The notes below the pieces were generated by a model. It did no database searches. It was given only the letters and a program-made list of their open reading frames with translations, and was not told where the DNA came from. A stretch of 64,000 nucleotides of DNA from SCGC-AAA076-P13 sp964276235 (GTDB lineage Bacteria > Pseudomonadota > Gammaproteobacteria > Magnimaribacterales > D2472): positions 372,001-436,000 of the forward strand of contig CAXYEK010000001.1 in the NCBI GenBank assembly GCA_964276235.1. The letters run 5' to 3'. Every line of letters starts with the position of its first letter. Positions within the stretch are counted from its first letter, which is position 1. The position numbers and the translations under genes are program-made. This document shows positions 1 through 8,019 of the stretch, one piece after another.

Positions 1-295
1 TATTATTTACTGAAATACCAGATTGAAAATATAAGTTTCTTTGCGAAATGTCAGTATTTTTTCTATTTAATAAGTAGGTAAGTCGCAAGTAGTTATAACT
101 TTTATTAAAAAATTTATTATCTACATTTTCAATACCAATTGAATATTTATAAGTCGGGGAGTAATGAGCATAAACAGAATTACTCATATTATCTGATTTA
201 TACATAATCGTAGAGCCACCAGAATAAGAAATGGGCCTAGCATCTATATTGATTATAAAGACTAAAGAAAAAATTATAAATTTATATATACCCAT
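1..295 (-). CDS. Secreted protein of unknown function, 3' end cut by window edge
   Basis: An open frame starts at an ATG at 295 and stays open to base 1, giving 98 residues with no stop, so the C-terminus lies outside the window. Residues 1-19 (MGIYKFIIFSLVFIINIDA) form a plausible signal peptide, and the rest is rich in Tyr, Ser and Asn, which would suit a beta-rich periplasmic or outer-membrane protein. It lies 24 bp downstream of the MATE exporter stop on the same strand, so the two are probably co-transcribed. No good Shine-Dalgarno sequence precedes the start. From memory it resembles conserved hypothetical proteins found beside metal-efflux genes, but I cannot confirm that, and the function is unknown. 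Confidence 0.55.
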   Translation of the reverse strand, partial: MGIYKFIIFSLVFIINIDARPISYSGGSTIMYKSDNMSNSVYAHYSPTYKYSIGIENVDNKFFNKSYNYLRLTYLLNRKNTDISQRNLYFQSGISVNN

Positions 296-319
296 GGGGG
301 GTATATTAGCATACTTGAA

Positions 320-1666
320 TTATTCTTTTCTCCAAGAACCCATTTTTAAGGAAAGAATCATCATTACACCATAAATCATCATGGCTCCTGCGGACGAATA
401 GAAAATTCCTACCAAACCACTTGAGAACCAGTAAACAGCTAATAGGGCTCCTATTGAAGCAATTAAGAATCTTATAAATGTAATTATAATTGGCCATTTC
501 ATAGCATTAGCTCCTTGAGAAGCAAAAAATAGGGATAACCCTAAGCCTTGGAAAAGATAACAAAATCCTAGTATTTGTATGTATTGCTTTGTAACTAAAA
601 AAGTAGCCTCATCAGAAGTAAAATAGCTTATCCAAAACTCTGGAGTTAAAGCAAGAGTTATTCCAATAACTGCTGATAATAATCCAGAAGAAACTGATCC
701 AATAAGACCAATCTTCTCTGCACGCTCCATTTTATTTGCTCCAATATTTGTTCCCACCATGGAGGTCATAGCAGCCCCAATTCCAAAAACAATCGGTATC
801 ATCAAGAATTCAACTCTCGAACCTATCCCATATCCTGCTAGTGCATTACTTCCAAATTGACCAACAAGTCCTGTGAGTATAAGTACAGTAGCAACTGTAA
901 AAATTGGATTTAAAGATGCTGGTAAAGCGACGCTAAATATATCCTCAAATAAATCTCTCTCAAAAGATAAGCGTGAGGTTCTTAACCTAATAGCAGAAGA
1001 ATGACTACTGAGTTTTATTATCATAACGAATGACATAAATGCGCCGATTACTACAAGAGATATCGCAGCTCCAACTAAACCTAACTTAGGGAAGCCAAAC
1101 CAGCCAAGGATTAATCCGGCAGAAAGTATAACTTGAAAAAAAGAGGCTACAACTGTCAAAGAAGCAGGAAATTGCATATCACCCATTCCCCGAAGAGAAG
1201 CACTTAAACTTCCTGATAGCCACACAGCAATTCCTCCAGATAAGAAAATAAAACAATAAGATAGAGATTCCTCAAGCATTGCTCCCTTGCCACCTAAAAG
1301 CCTTAAAAGACTTTCACCAAAAAGAAAGAAAATTAATAAAAATGAAAGTGCTCCAAAAGCGGCAAGAAATATAGAATGCCAAATTAATTTTTCAGCTCTT
1401 TCCTTGTCACCAGAGCCGAGGCTTCTAGATATTGCAGATGTGACTGCACCTCCTAATGTTCCAAAGGCCATTTGTTGAGTCAACATTATTGCAGGGAAAG
1501 CTATTGTAATAGCTGCTAAAGAATTAGTTCCTAGCTCACTCACAAACCATAATTCAGCAAGGACAACGACAGCACTTATAAAAAAAGCAATCGTATTTGG
1601 AGCAGACATTCTCACCAATAAAGGAAAAATTGGATCAATTAAAAACTCTTCTGTTCTTTTATCCAT
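320..1666 (-). CDS. MATE-family multidrug/toxin efflux transporter
   Basis: The 448-residue protein is almost entirely hydrophobic, with about twelve predicted membrane helices and the usual MATE layout of two six-helix halves. The N-terminal half has the family-like run after a short cytosolic start, with conserved small residues around AFPAIMLTQQMAFGTLGGAV. MATE proteins export cationic drugs or metabolites in exchange for Na+ or H+ at the inner membrane; the substrate cannot be read from sequence. A good Shine-Dalgarno (AGGAAG) lies just upstream of the ATG at 1666. It leads a short minus-strand unit with the edge gene. Family assignment is firm, while subfamily (NorM or DinF-like) is open. 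Confidence 0.88.
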   Translation of the reverse strand: MDKRTEEFLIDPIFPLLVRMSAPNTIAFFISAVVVLAELWFVSELGTNSLAAITIAFPAIMLTQQMAFGTLGGAVTSAISRSLGSGDKERAEKLIWHSIFLAAFGALSFLLIFFLFGESLLRLLGGKGAMLEESLSYCFIFLSGGIAVWLSGSLSASLRGMGDMQFPASLTVVASFFQVILSAGLILGWFGFPKLGLVGAAISLVVIGAFMSFVMIIKLSSHSSAIRLRTSRLSFERDLFEDIFSVALPASLNPIFTVATVLILTGLVGQFGSNALAGYGIGSRVEFLMIPIVFGIGAAMTSMVGTNIGANKMERAEKIGLIGSVSSGLLSAVIGITLALTPEFWISYFTSDEATFLVTKQYIQILGFCYLFQGLGLSLFFASQGANAMKWPIIITFIRFLIASIGALLAVYWFSSGLVGIFYSSAGAMMIYGVMMILSLKMGSWRKE

Positions 1667-1818
1667 GAACTTCCTATTTGTTGGATTATCTAAATGAGCT
1701 TTGCAGCTATTGGAATTCTATAGTATAAATTTTGAAAAAAATACTTAGTATTTTGTCTGTCTTATATAACACTTTTTTTTATTCTATACTTAACTATCAA
1801 CAACATAGGAAAGTAATC

Positions 1819-1911
1819 ATGGCTAAAGGATTAGATAAACAAAAAAACGAAAAAAAGAAAGGCAAAACTCTTAAAGAAAAAAGAGCAGAGAAGAGAGATA
1901 AAAAGAAGTAA
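1819..1911 (+). CDS. Small lysine-rich basic protein, 30 aa
   Basis: The ATG at 1819 opens a 30-residue frame ending at TAA 1909-1911. A Shine-Dalgarno-like AGGAAA (1808-1813) lies about 5 nt upstream. The product is about half Lys/Arg, begins MAKGLDKQKNEKKKGK and ends in DKKK. It is hydrophilic and probably disordered, as expected for a nucleic-acid- or ribosome-associated peptide. From memory, similar MAKG...KKK mini-proteins occur in other gammaproteobacteria and are annotated as hypothetical. It is monocistronic, with about 150 bp to the divergent MATE gene and 80 bp to the MHS transporter. Function unknown. The good ribosome-binding site and clean length favour a real gene over chance. 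Confidence 0.6.
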   Translation: MAKGLDKQKNEKKKGKTLKEKRAEKRDKKK

Positions 1912-1991
1912 TTTCTTCATAATAATTTTATAAGCATATTCCTTTATGTTTATGTAACTCAAAACCGTCATCCTATATAAGGCACTAAATT

Positions 1992-3308
1992 ATGAGTAAT
2001 GAGAATTCAGAATCAAATATGCAGAAAGTTGCGCTTACTGCATTGGCTGGAACAAGTATCGAATGGTATGATTTTTTCTTATACGGAGCTGCTGCTGCTC
2101 TAATATTTCCTACAGCTTTTTTTGGTGAAGCCACTCCTTCAACAGCTCTTATTTTATCTTTATTAACTTTTGCAGCTGGCTTTATTGCTAGGCCTATAGG
2201 CGGAATTATTTTTGGACATTATGGTGATAGAGTTGGAAGAAAGAAGACTCTTGTTATGGCACTAATATTAATGGGAGTCTCATCAACCCTAATAGGCTTA
2301 CTTCCAACTTATGCAATGATTGGTGTAACCGCACCAATTTTGTTGACTTCACTTCGATTTGCACAAGGTCTTGCAATTGGAGGTCAGTGGGGTGGAGCTA
2401 TGTTGCTAGTAACAGAAAGCGCACCATCTAATCAAAGAGGTTATTATGGAGCATTTGCCCAGGCAGGCGCCCCTGTAGGAGTAATATTAGCTAATCTTGC
2501 TTTCATAATCACCAGTTCTTTGGTTTCTGAAGAATCTTTTTATTCATGGGGTTGGCGCATTCCCTTCTTAGCTAGTGCAGTCCTCATAGGAATAAGCATG
2601 TACATTCAATTAAACTTGGAAGATACAAAAGCCTTTAAAGAGCTTCAAGCTTTAAGAGAAAGTCAGAAAGATGATACTGAAGAAGTAATTAGAAGATCCC
2701 CAATTCTTGAGGCTATTAGAAAATATCCTACAAGAATAGCTTTAGCTGCTGGTGCTTTTCTATCAATTCAAGTTACATTTTATATTTTAATAGCCTTTCT
2801 TCTTGCATACGGCGTATCAAGCGCAGATGTATCAAGAGACGATATGTTGACAGCAGTATTAATTGCATCGGCAATAATGGTTCCCTTTCAGTTTATGTTT
2901 TCATCTTATTCTGACAGGCACGGAAGAAAGGGTATATTCATGCTAGGTGCTGTGCTCACAGGAATTTGGGCGTTTGCAATATTCCCTCTAGTAGATACTG
3001 GAAATTTTTGGTTAATAGTTTTGGCAATCTCAGGAGGACTTACTTTTGTTTCTATGATGTATGGCCCACAAGCCGCATTTTTTACCGAATTATTTACTAC
3101 GGAAGTTAGATATTCTGGAGCAACTTTAGGTTATCAATTTGGAGCAATTTTAGGCGGAGCATTTGCCCCAACAATAGCAGCTTTGCTTTGGAAAGATTAT
3201 GGAATATTTTGGGTATCTGTTTATATAGCTTTTGCCGCATTCCTTACATTACTTTCTGTAATGGCTTTAACAGAAACCTATAAAACTAATTTGAATGATA
3301 AAGATTGA
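1992..3308 (+). CDS. MHS-family MFS transporter (metabolite:H+ symporter)
   Basis: A 438-residue, 12-helix major facilitator protein. The signature loop between helices 2 and 3 is GDRVGRKK at residues 78-85, and the opening IEWYDFFLYG and FIARPIGGIIFGHYG are typical of the metabolite:H+ symporter group (ProP, KgtP, ShiA relatives). A second DRHGRK loop appears in the C-terminal half, as expected from the internal duplication. It imports a small organic acid, betaine or similar solute using the proton gradient; the substrate is not predictable. It ends at a TGA that overlaps a small hairpin and runs convergently into the thiamine-binding protein gene. Whether it belongs to the thiamine unit is unknown, and I see no riboswitch in front of it. 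Confidence 0.88.
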   Translation: MSNENSESNMQKVALTALAGTSIEWYDFFLYGAAAALIFPTAFFGEATPSTALILSLLTFAAGFIARPIGGIIFGHYGDRVGRKKTLVMALILMGVSSTLIGLLPTYAMIGVTAPILLTSLRFAQGLAIGGQWGGAMLLVTESAPSNQRGYYGAFAQAGAPVGVILANLAFIITSSLVSEESFYSWGWRIPFLASAVLIGISMYIQLNLEDTKAFKELQALRESQKDDTEEVIRRSPILEAIRKYPTRIALAAGAFLSIQVTFYILIAFLLAYGVSSADVSRDDMLTAVLIASAIMVPFQFMFSSYSDRHGRKGIFMLGAVLTGIWAFAIFPLVDTGNFWLIVLAISGGLTFVSMMYGPQAAFFTELFTTEVRYSGATLGYQFGAILGGAFAPTIAALLWKDYGIFWVSVYIAFAAFLTLLSVMALTETYKTNLNDKD

Positions 3309-3323
3309 AGCTATAAAGCTTCA
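3306..3323. terminator. Small hairpin at convergent gene ends, possible weak terminator
   Basis: TGAAGCT, loop ATAA, AGCTTCA is a perfect 7-bp stem that contains the stop codons of both convergent genes. No strong U-run follows on either strand, so terminator activity is uncertain. Confidence 0.3.
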
Positions 3324-3559
3324 TAGTTTGGAATAATCTTAGCGACATAGACTGCCATGCCGAATTCCTTGCAGCATGCAGCAATAGTTTCTTGGACAGC
3401 TTTCATAGCATGCATGTACTCACCTTGGATGACAGTACTTGTTGGGTAAGTAACAATTTCAAGATTTTGGTAACAATTAATTTTTTCTATAAAGCCATCT
3501 ATAGGAGGAATAAAATCTTCCCTATTAGGGTACATACTTACATCGATTGTTACTTTCAT
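3311..3559 (-). CDS. Thiamine-binding protein family (YqgV/MTH1187-like, PF01910)
   Basis: An 82-residue protein opening MKVTIDVSMYPN, with a central YPTSTVIQGEY segment, matching small ferredoxin-fold thiamine-binding proteins (PF01910). These bind thiamine or its pyrimidine moiety in the cytosol, and their genes often sit beside TPP riboswitches. Here the gene is divergent from a TPP-riboswitch-controlled receptor operon, which supports the call. A -10-like TATACT (complement of 3567-3572) lies 7 nt before the start codon with no Shine-Dalgarno sequence, so the mRNA may be leaderless. The C-terminus is a little shorter than usual for the family (about 95-100 aa). Confidence 0.75.
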   Translation of the reverse strand: MKVTIDVSMYPNREDFIPPIDGFIEKINCYQNLEIVTYPTSTVIQGEYMHAMKAVQETIAACCKEFGMAVYVAKIIPNYEAL

Positions 3560-3605
3560 TTAGATAAGTATATATTTTTATTTTTAAAACTAATATGATG
3601 ATGCT

Positions 3606-3691
3606 AACTGCAAAGGGGTGGTTATTTTGACCTGAGATCTTAACGGGGACCCTTTGAACCTGATCCATACAATAATGGCGGAGGAATTGCA
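3606..3691 (+). promoter_or_regulatory. TPP (THI-box) riboswitch overlapping the ribosome-binding site
   Basis: The conserved TPP aptamer elements occur in order: GGGGTG (3615-3620), CTGAGA (3632-3637), ACCCTTTGAACCTGATC (3649-3665), AATAATGGCGGAGGAA (3671-3686). P1 can form between TGCAA (3609-3613) and TTGCA (3687-3691), the latter including the A of the start codon. A short variable P3 can form from GGT...ACC. The Shine-Dalgarno GGAGG (3680-3684) lies inside the conserved 3' strand of the aptamer, 6 nt before ATG. TPP binding should therefore hide the ribosome-binding site directly, giving translational repression of the downstream receptor operon when thiamine pyrophosphate is plentiful. 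Confidence 0.93.
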
Positions 3692-5808
3692 TGAATACCA
3701 TTAAAAATAGTCTATTTGTTTTTTTATTATCCTTTTTTATTTCTTTATTTAGCATAGAAATATTTTCTCAAACTATTGAAGAGGTCGTCGTCAAAGGAGA
3801 TTGGCGAGAGACATCAGCTTCTAAAGAGGACTCTAGCCTTGTAGTTCTTAATAGTAAGTTAATTGAATCTCAAGCAATAAAGCACTTTGAGAATCTCTCA
3901 TATCTTGTTCCGAATCTCAATTTTGCTGCTAGTGATTCAAGAGCAAGACATTTTCAAATTAGAGGTATAGGCGAAAGATCTGGTTATGAACGAACACCCA
4001 ACTCGGCTGTAGGATTTTTGATTGATGATATTGATTATTCAGGTCAAGGCGGTATAGCTACTACTTTTGATGTAGACCAGGTTGAGGTTTATCGAGGCCC
4101 GCAAGGATCAAGAATAGGATCAAATGCTTTGGCAGGATTAATTTATATAAAAACTAAAGAGCCAACAAGGGAATTTGAAGGAACAAGTGAAACAACATTT
4201 GGTGACTATGGAACAATAAACACAGGCATAGCTTTTGGTGGACCTGTGGAAGGCAATGAAGATATTACCTATAGAGTTGCAGTAAGAAAAGATTACTCAG
4301 ATGGATTTAGAAATAATTTGTATTTAAATAGAACTGATACTTCTAAAAAAGATGAATCCACACTTCGATTAAAAGTGAATTGGAAAGTTAGTGATAAAAC
4401 TACCTATAAGTTTCTTTTAACTCAAGTAGATTTAGATGATCCTGCAGATATCTGGACTATTGATGGCAGCCTTAATACTTTATCAGATAGACCTGGTATG
4501 GATTCTCAAAAAACTAATGCTTACGGCATGAAAATATTTCATCAATTCGAGAGCTTTGAACTGCAAAGCTTAACTAGTACCACAAATACAGATGTTATTC
4601 TTAGTTATGATGCTGATTGGGGAAATGCTCTTTCCCATTCACCATATACATACGATTATTTTTCTGAAACTATCAGAAATAGAGATACTTTTAGCCAAGA
4701 ATTTAGATTAGTATCAGATTTAGCTGATTTTAGTGCCAATAGACCTTCAGAATGGGTCTTAGGAGTAAGTTATTTGGATATAAAAGAAGCAAATCTAAAA
4801 AATGATGATGGAATATATGGTGATCCGTCTGATCCTTTTGGACCATATGCAAGTAAATCTTCCTCATCAAGTATATTTGAATCTAAAAATTTGTCCTTAT
4901 TTGGTAATGTAGATTATTTTATTAGCGAGTCCGCAAAAATTTCTATTGGTGCTAGGTGGGAAGATTATAAATCAGATTACTCAGATTCATTTGGAGAATC
5001 ATTTAATCCAACTGACAAAATGACCGGTGGAAAAATATCTTTCAGTAAAGAATTAATTAATCAATCAAATATGTTTATTAGTATTGCGAAGGGATATAAC
5101 CAAGGAGGATTTAATCTCAATCTAGGACTTGCGGCTAATTCTACAAATAGAAATTTATATTATGATCCAGAGTTTTTGACTAACTACGAATTTGGAGTTA
5201 ATTCAAAAATATTAAATTCAAAAATGAATATTGCTGCTGTAATTTTTTATTCAGATAGAAAAGATCAACAAGTATTAATATCGACGCAAGTTGATCCAAC
5301 AGATCCCAACACTTTCTCATTTTTAACACAAAATGCAGCAGAAGGAATCAATCATGGTTTAGAAATAAATATGGATATGCAGCTAACAGAATCTTTCGAC
5401 ATTTTTGCAAATATTGGCATATTAAAAACTGAAATAAAAAACTGGAAATCTAGGCCTGATTTAGAAGGTAGAGCTCAGGCCCATGCTCCTGAAAGAAGTT
5501 TTGCAGTTGGCTTAAATTGGTCTCTTTCAAATAATACTTATTTGTCATTAGATACTGTTGGTAAAAGTAGTTTTTATTACTCTGATTCGCATGATAATAA
5601 ATCTAAGCCGTATACATTAACTAACATCACATACGGGTATGAAAGAAATCAATGGAACTATTCTTTATGGGTTAGAAATGTATTTGATAAGTACTATTCA
5701 GTTAGAGGTTTCTATTTTGGAAATGAGGCTCCTAACTTTGCAGATACACTATATGAGAGACATGGAGATCCAAGACATTTAGGTGTTACAGTGAGATATG
5801 ATTTCTGA
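3691..5808 (+). CDS. TonB-dependent receptor, probable thiamine uptake
   Basis: A 705-residue outer-membrane receptor. It has a signal peptide (residues 1-27), a TonB-box-like IEEVVVKG (29-36), a plug domain with RGPQGSRIGSNALAGLI, and a long beta-barrel ending in a terminal Phe (VRYDF), the usual barrel-insertion signal. Such receptors import scarce solutes with energy from TonB-ExbBD. Thiamine (or a precursor) is the likely ligand because a TPP riboswitch sits directly on the start codon and the next genes are a PnuC-type permease and a kinase of the thiamine kinase type. Its stop overlaps the permease start by 11 bp. The ligand is inferred from regulation and context only. Confidence 0.88.
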   Translation: MNTIKNSLFVFLLSFFISLFSIEIFSQTIEEVVVKGDWRETSASKEDSSLVVLNSKLIESQAIKHFENLSYLVPNLNFAASDSRARHFQIRGIGERSGYERTPNSAVGFLIDDIDYSGQGGIATTFDVDQVEVYRGPQGSRIGSNALAGLIYIKTKEPTREFEGTSETTFGDYGTINTGIAFGGPVEGNEDITYRVAVRKDYSDGFRNNLYLNRTDTSKKDESTLRLKVNWKVSDKTTYKFLLTQVDLDDPADIWTIDGSLNTLSDRPGMDSQKTNAYGMKIFHQFESFELQSLTSTTNTDVILSYDADWGNALSHSPYTYDYFSETIRNRDTFSQEFRLVSDLADFSANRPSEWVLGVSYLDIKEANLKNDDGIYGDPSDPFGPYASKSSSSSIFESKNLSLFGNVDYFISESAKISIGARWEDYKSDYSDSFGESFNPTDKMTGGKISFSKELINQSNMFISIAKGYNQGGFNLNLGLAANSTNRNLYYDPEFLTNYEFGVNSKILNSKMNIAAVIFYSDRKDQQVLISTQVDPTDPNTFSFLTQNAAEGINHGLEINMDMQLTESFDIFANIGILKTEIKNWKSRPDLEGRAQAHAPERSFAVGLNWSLSNNTYLSLDTVGKSSFYYSDSHDNKSKPYTLTNITYGYERNQWNYSLWVRNVFDKYYSVRGFYFGNEAPNFADTLYERHGDPRHLGVTVRYDF

Positions 5809-6403
5809 GTTAGTTAATCAGTATTGGATGGAAGCATTAGCCGTAATTCTTGCAATAATTTACCTATTACTAGCTGTAAAACAAGACATAAGGTGCTGGT
5901 ATGCGGCCATTTTTAGTTCTAGCTTATATTTTTTTATTATGTATTCGGCTGGCTTATATATGGAAGCTATATTACAAATATTCTATATTGCTATGGCTTT
6001 CTATGGTTGGTCGCAATGGAGAAATACATTCGAAGGTAATACTGAATTAGTTGTTAGAACATGGAAATCATCACAGCACATAAAAGTAATCTCTTCAGTG
6101 CTTATAATGACATTAATTTCAGGATGGGCACTTAAAGAATATACAAATGCTGCTCTTCCCTTCTTAGATGGATTAACAACATGGGGGGCAATAGTTGCAA
6201 CTTATATGGTCGCAAAAAGATTGTTAGAGAATTGGATTTATTGGTTTGTTATTGATTCAATCTCAATATTTTTATTCGTATCTCGTGGACTCTATCTCAC
6301 TTCATTTTTATTTTTTGTTTACCTAATAATTATTTATTTTGGATATAAATCATGGACAAAAATTAGAGACGAAAATTATGTTAAATCAAGACAAAATATT
6401 TAA
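5798..6403 (+). CDS. pnuT: PnuC/PnuT-family transporter, probable thiamine permease
   Basis: A 201-residue inner-membrane protein with about seven hydrophobic helices and the PnuC-family segments LAVKQDIRCWYAAIFSS and YGWSQWR. PnuC proteins carry vitamin precursors by facilitated diffusion, with trapping by a cytosolic kinase. PnuT members linked to TPP riboswitches carry thiamine, PnuC carries nicotinamide riboside and PnuX riboflavin. Here the riboswitch at the head of the operon and the following kinase favour thiamine. It overlaps the upstream receptor gene by 11 bp and the kinase by 26 bp, consistent with translational coupling. Confidence 0.85.
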   Translation: MISELVNQYWMEALAVILAIIYLLLAVKQDIRCWYAAIFSSSLYFFIMYSAGLYMEAILQIFYIAMAFYGWSQWRNTFEGNTELVVRTWKSSQHIKVISSVLIMTLISGWALKEYTNAALPFLDGLTTWGAIVATYMVAKRLLENWIYWFVIDSISIFLFVSRGLYLTSFLFFVYLIIIYFGYKSWTKIRDENYVKSRQNI

Positions 6404-7205
6404 ATCTCTAAAAGAAGAATTGGTAGTTTTGAAAACTCTTAAATCTGGACCTATTTCAGATATTTATTTATGCCTATTCAAGGAAAAAAAATCAATCATG
6501 AGAGTAGATCGATCATGGACTTCATCTATGAAATTTGATCGACAAACAGAAATACTTTTAATAAATGAAATTATCAAATTAAATCTTGCTCCTAAGATTC
6601 TTCACTCAGATACTAAACTCGGTTTACTAATATGGAGGTTCGTTGAAGGGGATGAGTTTTTCCTTGATTCAATTAACAATAAAAAAAATTTAAAGTTATT
6701 GGGTGCTTCAATAAAAAAATTACATGAAGTTCCAGTTCCAAAAAAAGCAAAAAATATTTTTAAAGATTCACTTGATCTGTATCAAAATAATTCAGTAAAA
6801 AATTTAGAAAATAAATTTTTATACAAAGGCATTAACATATTTAAAGATTTATTAAAGGATGATCAGGAATATGTTTTTTCTCATAACGACTTAAATAAAA
6901 CAAACATAATACTTAATAAGACATTTTATTTTCTAGATTGGGAATATGCTGGCCTTAATCACCCTTATTTTGATTTAGCATTATCAAGCTCTTCATTAAA
7001 TTTAAATGAAAAAGAGATTTCTTATCTATGGGAAGGTTATTCTGATAATAAATATGCTCTTAATATGAAGAAATTTCATAATTGGTCAATATTTTCATCA
7101 TTCTTGGACTACATGTGGCGTTTAAAGGTTATAGATTTGTCAGAAAACACTATCGAGACAATGCAAATCAATGAATTAGAGAGGAAATTAACTCCTTATT
7201 TATAG
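6378..7205 (+). CDS. Thiamine kinase-like phosphotransferase (choline kinase/APH fold)
   Basis: Starting at ATG 6378 the protein has 275 residues. A longer frame from a TTG at 6339 lies deep in the permease gene and is less likely. It carries the kinase catalytic loop FSHNDLNKTNI and the metal-binding FLDWEYAG of the choline/ethanolamine/aminoglycoside kinase fold, as in E. coli ThiK. It would phosphorylate imported thiamine and so trap it after facilitated entry through the PnuT-like permease. Most of the protein is divergent, so the substrate rests on the operon and riboswitch. An unidentified choline-type substrate is the alternative. Confidence 0.75.
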   Translation: MLNQDKIFKSLKEELVVLKTLKSGPISDIYLCLFKEKKSIMRVDRSWTSSMKFDRQTEILLINEIIKLNLAPKILHSDTKLGLLIWRFVEGDEFFLDSINNKKNLKLLGASIKKLHEVPVPKKAKNIFKDSLDLYQNNSVKNLENKFLYKGINIFKDLLKDDQEYVFSHNDLNKTNIILNKTFYFLDWEYAGLNHPYFDLALSSSSLNLNEKEISYLWEGYSDNKYALNMKKFHNWSIFSSFLDYMWRLKVIDLSENTIETMQINELERKLTPYL

Positions 7206-7655
7206 TTAGCCTACTATATAAGCAACAATTAAAGAGATGATAGCTATAGTAATAGGCACGAAAGCATCTATTTTTTCTATTAATTTATCTTTTGTAGGTA
7301 TTTTTAGATCTTTTATACTAAAAACCTTATCTATATCTATTTTTCGTTCTTTTTCATCAATTTTAGAATTTACAGACAAATTTTCATTATCAGCAGCATT
7401 TGTTTTATATTCTGGACTTGATTGATCTAAGACTTTAGTATTTTCATCAATTTTAGTCAATTCGTGAGCCAATAATTCGTCTAATATCTTATCTCTTCTT
7501 ATTCTAGCTATATTAATATCACTAGTTTCAAGAGATTTTTTAATAAAGTCTGTTCCAATTATAGATGATACTTTCTTTGATACTCTTTTTTGTATAAAGT
7601 AAATATCTTTATTTTTACCCCTTAAAACAAGGTGTTTATCTTCATTTGTACTCAT
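7206..7655 (-). CDS. Membrane-anchored protein with integrase N-terminal-like (DUF6538-type) domain
   Basis: A 149-residue protein. Residues 8-65 read like the N-terminal DUF6538/arm-binding region of tyrosine recombinases: a basic start, YFIQKRVSKKV, then FIKKSLETSDINIARIRRD. The catalytic core (R, HxxR, Y) is absent. A polar, charged linker (about 66-125) follows, and the protein ends in a single hydrophobic helix (about 129-148, VPITIAIISLIVAYIVG) with almost no residues after it, so it looks tail-anchored in the inner membrane. The start codon lies in the first of six copies of a 10-bp repeat. It may be a decayed integrase fused to a membrane helix or a domesticated DNA-binding membrane protein. 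Function unknown. Confidence 0.65.
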   Translation of the reverse strand: MSTNEDKHLVLRGKNKDIYFIQKRVSKKVSSIIGTDFIKKSLETSDINIARIRRDKILDELLAHELTKIDENTKVLDQSSPEYKTNAADNENLSVNSKIDEKERKIDIDKVFSIKDLKIPTKDKLIEKIDAFVPITIAIISLIVAYIVG

Positions 7656-7770
7656 ATGTACTCATATTAATTGATATATTGTACTCATATTATCATGATA
7701 TTTTATTGATTTCATTATATTTGTACCCATATTTTACTAATTGTACCCATTATTTACTTTTAGTACTCAT
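7647..7770. repeat. Six copies of a 10-bp repeat (ATGRGTACAA) upstream of the DUF6538-like gene
   Basis: On the plus strand GTACTCAT or GTACCCAT occurs at 7648-7655, 7658-7665, 7681-7688, 7723-7730, 7743-7750 and 7763-7770, usually preceded by TT. All copies have the same orientation. Start-to-start distances are 10, 23, 42, 20 and 20, close to whole helical turns, so bound protein would lie on one face of the DNA. This looks like a multi-site operator or integrase arm-type sites. The obvious candidate binder is the adjacent gene product. Confidence 0.7.
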
Positions 7771-8019
7771 TTAAATATATCACATGAGCCATTTTTCTCA
7801 TTATTTATAGTTAATTATGACCATTTATATCAAATTTAAAAAAAATGTAGGTACTAAAAATTCCCTTAATTTCAAAAAAAGTTCCAGGAAAAAAAATATA
7901 CTCTGATAAAGCTAAATGTAACCATTTTATAAAGCTATTAATCTAAATATATTTTTCTTGTTTTTTTAAATAAATTCTGTTCTAGTTAATAGTAATTATT
8001 TTATATATGGGGAAAAATT
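7656..8019. other. 364-bp intergenic region between divergent genes
   Basis: The left third holds the repeat cluster. The right part (7771-8019) is very AT-rich. It includes a chance-looking 29-codon frame at 7817-7906 and a Shine-Dalgarno-like GGGGAAAAA just before the formate dehydrogenase ATG. I see no RNA gene or strong terminator in it. Confidence 0.6.

Noticed and set aside
6339..6377. TTG start extending the thiamine-kinase-like protein by 13 residues
   Set aside because: It lies 65 bp inside the permease gene and adds residues without kinase similarity; ATG 6378 fits better.
7206..7655. Active phage integrase or genomic-island boundary with att sites
   Set aside because: No catalytic residues, no tRNA and no matching flanking direct repeats were seen, so an active island cannot be supported.
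7647..7770. CRISPR array
   Set aside because: Repeats are only about 10 bp and spacing is irregular; no cas genes are present.
7817..7906. 29-codon frame upstream of formate dehydrogenase
   Set aside because: No ribosome-binding site, low-complexity Lys/Asn-rich product in AT-rich DNA; likely chance.
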